From positions 62,001 through 126,000 of the forward strand of contig NZ_PEGH01000020.1 in assembly GCF_002737755.1 (NCBI RefSeq): a stretch of DNA of 64,000 bases, written 5' to 3'. The notes below the pieces were generated by a model. That model was not told the origin of the DNA. It saw nothing but the letters and a program-made list of their open reading frames with translations, and did no database searches. Positions 59,050 to 64,000 of this stretch are shown here, in pieces (position 1 is the stretch's first letter; every line of letters begins with the position of its first letter). The stretch is from Caulobacter sp. BP25 (GTDB taxonomy: Bacteria; Pseudomonadota; Alphaproteobacteria; Caulobacterales; Caulobacteraceae). The translations under genes were made by a program, and so were the position numbers.

Positions 59050-60543
59050 ATGATCGATTCGTTGACCCATCAGGCCTGGACGCTCATCGACAATGGGCGG
59101 GCTGCGGACGCGCTTGGCCTGACGACGGCGACGGCCCTCTCACCCCAGGCGCCCGCCAACCTGCTGATGGCGCACGCCGCAGCCTTGAAGGCCCTTGGAC
59201 GCCACGACGAGGCGCTGACCTTCAATCGCCGCGCCGTGACCCGCGCGCCGGGCGATCGCTTCGCCTGGTATAACCTAGCGGCCACTCTGGGCGACCTCAG
59301 CCTGAACGCCAAGGCCGAGGAAGCCGCCCGCAAGACCATCGCCCTGGGCCTGGACGTCCCCGAAGTGCGGCTGGTGCTAGGAAAGGCGCTGCAGGGCCTG
59401 CATCGCTATGACGAAGCCGAGCAGACCTTCGAGGTTGCTCTCGCCGTGCGCCCCACGGACGCTGTGGTTCACCTGGAGCTGGCCCAGCTGCGCTGGATGC
59501 GCACCGGCCGGATCGACGCCGCCCTGGCTCGCCTGGACGCCGTCATCGCCCGCCAACCGACCGCCACCAGCCTGCATCTGATCCGTAGCACGGTGTTGAC
59601 CTTCGCCGGCGATCGGGCCGGCGCCGACGCCACGCTGGAGCGCGCCCTGGCCCATGCGCCCGACGACCTGATGGTCCGCATCGCGGCGGCGCGGTCGGCC
59701 GGCGCCCAAGACGACCCTGAGCGCATGCTGCGCCACGCACGGGAGGTCCATAGGCGCGCGTCCGGCGCTGGCGAAGCCCGTGCGGTCCTGTGCGAAGCGC
59801 TGCTGGCCAACGGCGAGTTCGACGCCGCTGCGGGGGTGGCCGAAGACATGGTCGCCGCCACGCCCGACGACCAGTACGCCCTGGTTCTGCGCAACACGGC
59901 CTGGCGGATCATGGACGATCCGCGCGGCGAGCTTTTCCGCGACTACGCGACGCTTGTCAGGACCGACAAGCTGGACACGCCCGAGGGCTGGCCGAACCTG
60001 GACGCCTTCCTCGACGCCCTGCGCGAACGGCTGCTGAAGATGCATGATCTGGAAACCCACCCGCTGCACCAGTCGCTGCGCGGCGGCACCCAGGTTCCGT
60101 CGCTGGATCGTTCGCAGGATCCGCTGGTGCGCGCCTTTTTCGAGTCGGCGCGAAAGTCGGTGGCGCGCTATATCGCGGCGCTGGGGCCGGGCCAGGATCC
60201 TATCCGGCGCCGCCAAACCCAAGGCTTCGCCTTTGCCGGCGGCTGGTCGGTTCGCCTGAAGTCGGAAGGCTTCCACGCCGACCACGTCCATCCGCGCGGC
60301 TGGATCTCGTCGGCCTTCTATCTGGATTTGCCAGGCCGGTTCGACGACGAGGCCACCCGGGCTGGATGGTTGCAGTTTGGGCGTCCCGGCTGCCGGACGG
60401 AGCCGGTGCTTGAGGCCGAGCACTTCGTCAAACCCGAGCGGGGGATGCTGGCCCTGTTCCCCTCATGCCTGTGGCATGGGACCCGACCGTTCTCGGATGA
60501 CGGTCATCGGCTGACCGTCGCCTTTGACGTGGTCCCGCGCTGA
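59050..60543 (+). CDS. TPR protein with C-terminal 2OG-Fe(II) oxygenase domain
   Basis: ATG 59050 gives 497 residues; the upstream open frame lies over chrR-like sequence. Residues 1-290 are tetratricopeptide repeats, for example APANLLMAHAAALKALGRHDEALTFNRRAV. The C-terminal domain is a putative 2-oxoglutarate/iron oxygenase: HADHVHP with His409 and Asp411, and LWHGTRPF with distal His476, then HRLTVAFDV supplying the 2-oxoglutarate Arg. Proteins of this build are common beside TonB receptors in Caulobacterales, as here (convergent with receptor 3). The substrate is unknown. Confidence 0.87.
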   Translation: MIDSLTHQAWTLIDNGRAADALGLTTATALSPQAPANLLMAHAAALKALGRHDEALTFNRRAVTRAPGDRFAWYNLAATLGDLSLNAKAEEAARKTIALGLDVPEVRLVLGKALQGLHRYDEAEQTFEVALAVRPTDAVVHLELAQLRWMRTGRIDAALARLDAVIARQPTATSLHLIRSTVLTFAGDRAGADATLERALAHAPDDLMVRIAAARSAGAQDDPERMLRHAREVHRRASGAGEARAVLCEALLANGEFDAAAGVAEDMVAATPDDQYALVLRNTAWRIMDDPRGELFRDYATLVRTDKLDTPEGWPNLDAFLDALRERLLKMHDLETHPLHQSLRGGTQVPSLDRSQDPLVRAFFESARKSVARYIAALGPGQDPIRRRQTQGFAFAGGWSVRLKSEGFHADHVHPRGWISSAFYLDLPGRFDDEATRAGWLQFGRPGCRTEPVLEAEHFVKPERGMLALFPSCLWHGTRPFSDDGHRLTVAFDVVPR

Positions 60544-60578
60544 GGCCAGCGCCTACTCGGACGTCCAACGCTCGCACC

Positions 60579-60614
60579 AAAAAAGCCCGCCCCGGGTGAC
60601 CGGAGCGGGCTTTT
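60579..60614. terminator. Bidirectional terminator
   Basis: AAAAAAGCCCGCTCCGG-type stem: AAGCCCGC pairs with GCGGGCTT, with A-rich left and T-rich right flanks. It lies between the convergent oxygenase gene and TonB receptor 3, and works in both directions by sequence. Confidence 0.9.
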
Positions 60615-60667
60615 CGCCAGACCGGTCTCCCCGTCGCCGAGACGACGAGGAGACCTTGATGCCTGGA

Positions 60668-63607
60668 TTAGTAGCGCAGGCGGGCGTTCAGGAAGAACGT
60701 CCGGCCCAGCACGTCGTAGACGGCCGGATAGCCGCTGTTCGACGGCGAGGCGTTGCCGCCCAGGATCGGATAGGCTTCCTGGGTCAGGTTACGCACGCCA
60801 GCCGTGAAGGCGACGTTGTCGGTCACGTCCCAGTCGGCCGACAGGTCGATGTAGTTCTTCGCGCCGATGTGCTCGACGGTGAAGCGGCTGGCGGGATTGT
60901 CGTCGATCACGTCGTCCAGGTGGCTCCAAACCAGGTTCACACCCAGGTTGTTCATGCGCCAGTTGACCGAGGTGCGCAGCTTGTGGCGCGGCACCGGGTT
61001 CACGTCAAAGCCGCGGCAGAGGTTGCCGAACTTGTCGGCGCACTTGATCGGCGACGAGATCGGGTCGGGCAAGATCGTGTACAACCAAGTGTTGGTGTAC
61101 AGCGAGCGCACCGCGACCGAACCCCAGTCCGGCAGACCCAGGTCTTCCAGGTTGGTCCGGTAGGCCACGCCGAAGTCCAGGCCTTCGACTTCACGCGAGG
61201 CGACGTTGGCGTTCGGCGTCCTGACGAAGTCGATCGAGCCGTTCGCCAGGCGCACGATCGCTTGGCAGTAAGGCGAGGTCGGATCGCCGTTGACCCGCGA
61301 GCCGTAGCAGACCTGCATCGCGTTGGCGGTGCCACCAAGGGCGGCGTCGATCGCGTCGGTCACCTTGATGTTGTAGAAGTCGAGGGTGAACGAAAGCTTG
61401 GGCGCCCACGACGGCGTGTAGACCGCGCCGATCGTCAGAGTCTTGCCCGCTTCCGGACGCAGGTTCGGGTTCCCGCTCGTCAGGGTCTGGGTCTGAGTGT
61501 TGGCGCTCAGCACACCCACGACGCTGGCCGGCACGCCCGAATTGATACAGGCTTGGCGAACGGCGGCGGTCGGGTTGGCGCGGGCCGAACACGGGTCGGT
61601 CGCGGTCGGGAAGCTGTTGGCTTGCGGCTGGTACAGTTCGCCGATCGACGGCGCGCGGATCGCCTTGTTGTACGAGGCGCGCAGCAGCAGATCGTCATAG
61701 ACCTTCCACGAACCGGCGACCTTGTAGGTCTTCACCGGATTCGGCTGACCCGTGTAGTCAGAGGTCCGGCCGGCCAGTTCCAGGTCCAGACGCTGAACGA
61801 ACGGCAGGTCCTTCAACAGCGGAACCAGCACTTCGCCGTAGGCTTCGTAGACGTCGAAGCGACCCGAGACAGGCGGCGAGGCGTTGAAGCCGGTCAGGTT
61901 GCCCGTGGCCAGATCCTGGCTGGGATCGAACGCGTACTCTTCGGAGCGGTATTCACCGCCGATAGCAAAGCCGATCGGGCCGGCCGGCAGCGAGAACAGG
62001 TTGGCCGTGTCACCGTTGAAGGTGAAGCCGCCGAACAGCTGCTCATAGTCTTGCGACGAGTTGATGCGGGTGCGGATGAAGTTGGCCGCGGCGGCCGACA
62101 TGGTGCCGTTGCCGAAGATGTTCACCGGCACGCAGCCGTTGGACGGGTCGGCGCAGGCGGTGCCCGTGGCGTTCAGCAGCAGGCCTTGCTGGATGCGGGC
62201 CAGGCTGGTGTCGCCCAGCAGCGTGTTGCTGCCATGGGTGTTGCCGTACTGGAAGTAGACGTCGAAGCCGCCGTTGATGGCCTCGATGTCGCCCTTCATG
62301 CCCAGCTGCATCTGGTAGCCGAAGAAGTTGAACTTCGACACGCGCGGCCCCACGTCGCTCAGGCGCTTGTTGAAGACGCCAGTGACCGTGTCGAAGAGGC
62401 CGTCGCCGTCGGTATCGACGTCGGTGTAGGTGCCGGTCGCCCAGGGGCTGGAAGCGGCGATCTGATAGCTGGTGGTCGAGCCGAGACCCTTTAGGGCGTT
62501 CTTGGCCGCCGCCGTCAGGAACGGGTTGTTGTCCAGCGTGAAGCGGAAGACCCGGTTCCCGACAGGCGTCGGAGCCAACTGGGTGACGACCTTCGAATTG
62601 ACGAAGTTGCCCTTGGCGTAGACCGTCAGGCCCGGCTTGACCTCATAGCTGGCCAGCGAGGTGAGCGAGTAGCGCTCTTGCGGCGTCTGGAGGTAGTTGA
62701 CCGGCGCGAAATTGTAAGTGTCGTTCGCTTCGTTGTAGAGGCGCACGTCGCCATTCGACAGGAACAGAGCGGAGTCTGCGGAAGTCGGAGCACGTCCCAG
62801 GCCGGGGAAGTCAATCACCTTCCCGCCGACGAACGTTCCGACACGACCCGGCTCCATAGAACCCGAGCCCGACGGGACTAGGCCGGTCCGAGCAGTGTTG
62901 TCGCCCCAGGCGCTGCTCAGCATGCCGCCGCGCTCGCCCTGGGTCAGGGCTTCGCGCTTGTTGTAACCCAGGCTCAGGACCACGTTGCCCTTACGATCGG
63001 CGAAGTTGGCGCCCATCGTCAGGTCGGCCGAATAGATCGGGGCTTCGCCCTTGTCCGTGGTCGAATAGCCGGTCGAGAATTCCAGCCCTTCGAAGTCGTC
63101 CTTCAGGATGAAGTTGACCACGCCGGCGATGGCGTCGGAACCATAGACGGCCGAGCCGCCGCCCGAGACGACGTCGATGCTCTTGATGAGCGCGGTCGGG
63201 ATCAGGTTCAGGTCGACGGTGCCGCTTTGTGTGGTCGGGGTCTGACGCTTGCCGTCGACCAGCACCAGGGTGCGGTTCGCGCCAAGGCCGCGCAGGTTGA
63301 CCGTCGCGGTGCCGTTGTTGCCGTTGTTGACGGTCGAGGTGATGCCCGGGACGGCCTGCGGCAGGGTGTTCAGCAGGTTTTCGGTGTTGACGACGCCCGA
63401 CTGCCGCAGTTCGGCCGCGCCCACGCTGGCGATCGGGCTGGACGAGGTCAGGTCGGGACGCGCGATGCGCGAGCCGGTGACGACGATTTCCTCGACCTGA
63501 GCAGACTCTTCCGTCGCCTGCTGAGCCCAGGCCCCGACGGCCGGCAGCATGACGCCGCAGAGGATGGAAGACGCCAACAGGCTCTTCCGACGGCTAACAA
63601 AACCCAA
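60668..63607 (-). CDS. TonB-dependent receptor 3
   Basis: No ATG fits. TTG at 63607, 8 bases from GGAGG (63620-63616), gives MGFVSRRKSLLASSILCGVM as the start of a signal peptide and 979 residues; TTG 63610 is nearly as good. The TonB box VEEIVVTGSRIARPDLTSSSP is followed by the plug with TVNLRGLGANRTLVLVDGKRQTP and YGSDAIAGVVNFILKDDFEG. The barrel ends in FFLNARLRY, a C-terminal aromatic residue. This is a different receptor subgroup from the two upstream, without the AEDIG-FPD signature. Substrate unknown; a peptide or polymer is possible. Confidence 0.94.
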   Translation of the reverse strand: MGFVSRRKSLLASSILCGVMLPAVGAWAQQATEESAQVEEIVVTGSRIARPDLTSSSPIASVGAAELRQSGVVNTENLLNTLPQAVPGITSTVNNGNNGTATVNLRGLGANRTLVLVDGKRQTPTTQSGTVDLNLIPTALIKSIDVVSGGGSAVYGSDAIAGVVNFILKDDFEGLEFSTGYSTTDKGEAPIYSADLTMGANFADRKGNVVLSLGYNKREALTQGERGGMLSSAWGDNTARTGLVPSGSGSMEPGRVGTFVGGKVIDFPGLGRAPTSADSALFLSNGDVRLYNEANDTYNFAPVNYLQTPQERYSLTSLASYEVKPGLTVYAKGNFVNSKVVTQLAPTPVGNRVFRFTLDNNPFLTAAAKNALKGLGSTTSYQIAASSPWATGTYTDVDTDGDGLFDTVTGVFNKRLSDVGPRVSKFNFFGYQMQLGMKGDIEAINGGFDVYFQYGNTHGSNTLLGDTSLARIQQGLLLNATGTACADPSNGCVPVNIFGNGTMSAAAANFIRTRINSSQDYEQLFGGFTFNGDTANLFSLPAGPIGFAIGGEYRSEEYAFDPSQDLATGNLTGFNASPPVSGRFDVYEAYGEVLVPLLKDLPFVQRLDLELAGRTSDYTGQPNPVKTYKVAGSWKVYDDLLLRASYNKAIRAPSIGELYQPQANSFPTATDPCSARANPTAAVRQACINSGVPASVVGVLSANTQTQTLTSGNPNLRPEAGKTLTIGAVYTPSWAPKLSFTLDFYNIKVTDAIDAALGGTANAMQVCYGSRVNGDPTSPYCQAIVRLANGSIDFVRTPNANVASREVEGLDFGVAYRTNLEDLGLPDWGSVAVRSLYTNTWLYTILPDPISSPIKCADKFGNLCRGFDVNPVPRHKLRTSVNWRMNNLGVNLVWSHLDDVIDDNPASRFTVEHIGAKNYIDLSADWDVTDNVAFTAGVRNLTQEAYPILGGNASPSNSGYPAVYDVLGRTFFLNARLRY

Positions 63608-63622
63608 CAATTCCACCTCCAA

Positions 63623-64000
63623 AAACTTGGCGTCGCCGACATAGCGCGGCGGCGAGCGCTCCCCCCCGGTTCCTCAGGAACTGGGCATTGGCGCATGGAG
63701 GCGGTGTCCGCCGTCTCGGGTCAACCACGGCTCATGTCGGCTCAGCAAGAAATTCGGCACAGTGTCTCAAATGCGACACATTATCGCATGTTTCTCGGGA
63801 ACCGGGCCATAAAAGGCTATGAATTTCAGGGAGATGGAGAGAACTCGCCAATTGCCAACTGACAACATTTGGCAATGTTCGGGCTAGAAAATATTGATTC
63901 TTGTCAAATCCCTCCAAGCAAACCCCGAGCAGTCGTAACGCCGTTCGCGTAGCCTGGTCTAAAAGATTGCAAATCGTAACGGAGCGATCAGCCTGGGAGG
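63623..64000. promoter_or_regulatory. Upstream region of TonB receptor 3 with two inverted repeats
   Basis: This 378-base stretch is AT-rich and has no convincing gene within the window. Two candidate operators stand out. One is ATGCGA (63771-63776) and TCGCAT (63784-63789) with a 7-base spacer. The other is ATTGCCAA (63851-63858) and TTGGCAAT (63869-63876) with a 10-base spacer. Either could control the receptor or a gene beyond the window edge. Neither resembles the AGCGCT operators of receptors 1 and 2. Confidence 0.45.

Overview
The window reads as a stretch of chromosome from a Caulobacter-like alphaproteobacterium. The sequence is strongly GC-rich, genes are densely packed on both strands, and GTG and TTG starts are frequent. 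Lineage markers include an HdaB-like DnaA domain IV protein, an EipA/DUF1134 protein beside a perfect CtrA box (TTAA-N7-TTAA), three TonB-dependent receptors (two with the Xanthomonas/Caulobacter-type N-terminus), a SapC / cupin-like / tryptophan-halogenase set and an RsaF-like TolC protein. The genus is inferred from gene content and order; no database search was possible.

Layout. 1-10.4 kb is housekeeping and accessory genes: a truncated metallopeptidase-like gene, a DUF6456-hdaB pair, kdgK with a DUF885 hydrolase, two identical tRNA-Gly(GCC) genes, an epimerase-like SDR, an alpha/beta hydrolase, two glycosyltransferases and a YitT protein. 10.6-24 kb is a translation-centred core: infC (apparently with an ATT start), an S9 peptidase and an MFS transporter, then rpmI-rplT, pheS-pheT, two small ACT-like proteins, msrA, a UPF0114 protein, eipA and lepA. 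24.1-29.3 kb is an accessory island. It holds an AT-richer HD-domain/GHKL-ATPase gene facing a type II restriction-modification unit: a 5'-truncated vsr remnant, a C5 cytosine methyltransferase and an Eco29kI-like GIY-YIG endonuclease, joined by ATGA and GTGA overlaps. 29.4-41.6 kb has regulators, a DUF3883 protein, a GST, cell-wall enzymes (an M15 peptidase and an L,D-transpeptidase whose starts overlap), a CVNH plus beta/gamma-crystallin protein, tiny membrane/lipoproteins, an MHS-type transporter and a TolC-family protein.

41.7-55.3 kb, all on the minus strand, is a nutrient-uptake region. One TonB receptor is followed by SapC, cupin-like and tryptophan-halogenase genes; the halogenase carries a one-base frameshift. 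Next to it is an apparent galactan-utilisation set: a GH53 endo-galactanase, a TonB receptor and a GH2 beta-galactosidase. Both receptor promoters carry related AGCGCT-centred palindromes, and both receptor genes are followed by strong hairpin terminators before the next gene. 55.5-60.5 kb holds a flavin oxidoreductase, a DUF1365 protein, an ECF sigma factor with a ChrR-like cupin anti-sigma factor, and a TPR/2-oxoglutarate-oxygenase protein. A third TonB receptor closes the window.

The strongest leads are the R-M island with its decayed vsr and the HD-GHKL neighbour, the ATT start of infC, the shared operator of the two receptor operons, the halogenase frameshift, and the ChrR-like anti-sigma factor lacking its zinc cysteines.
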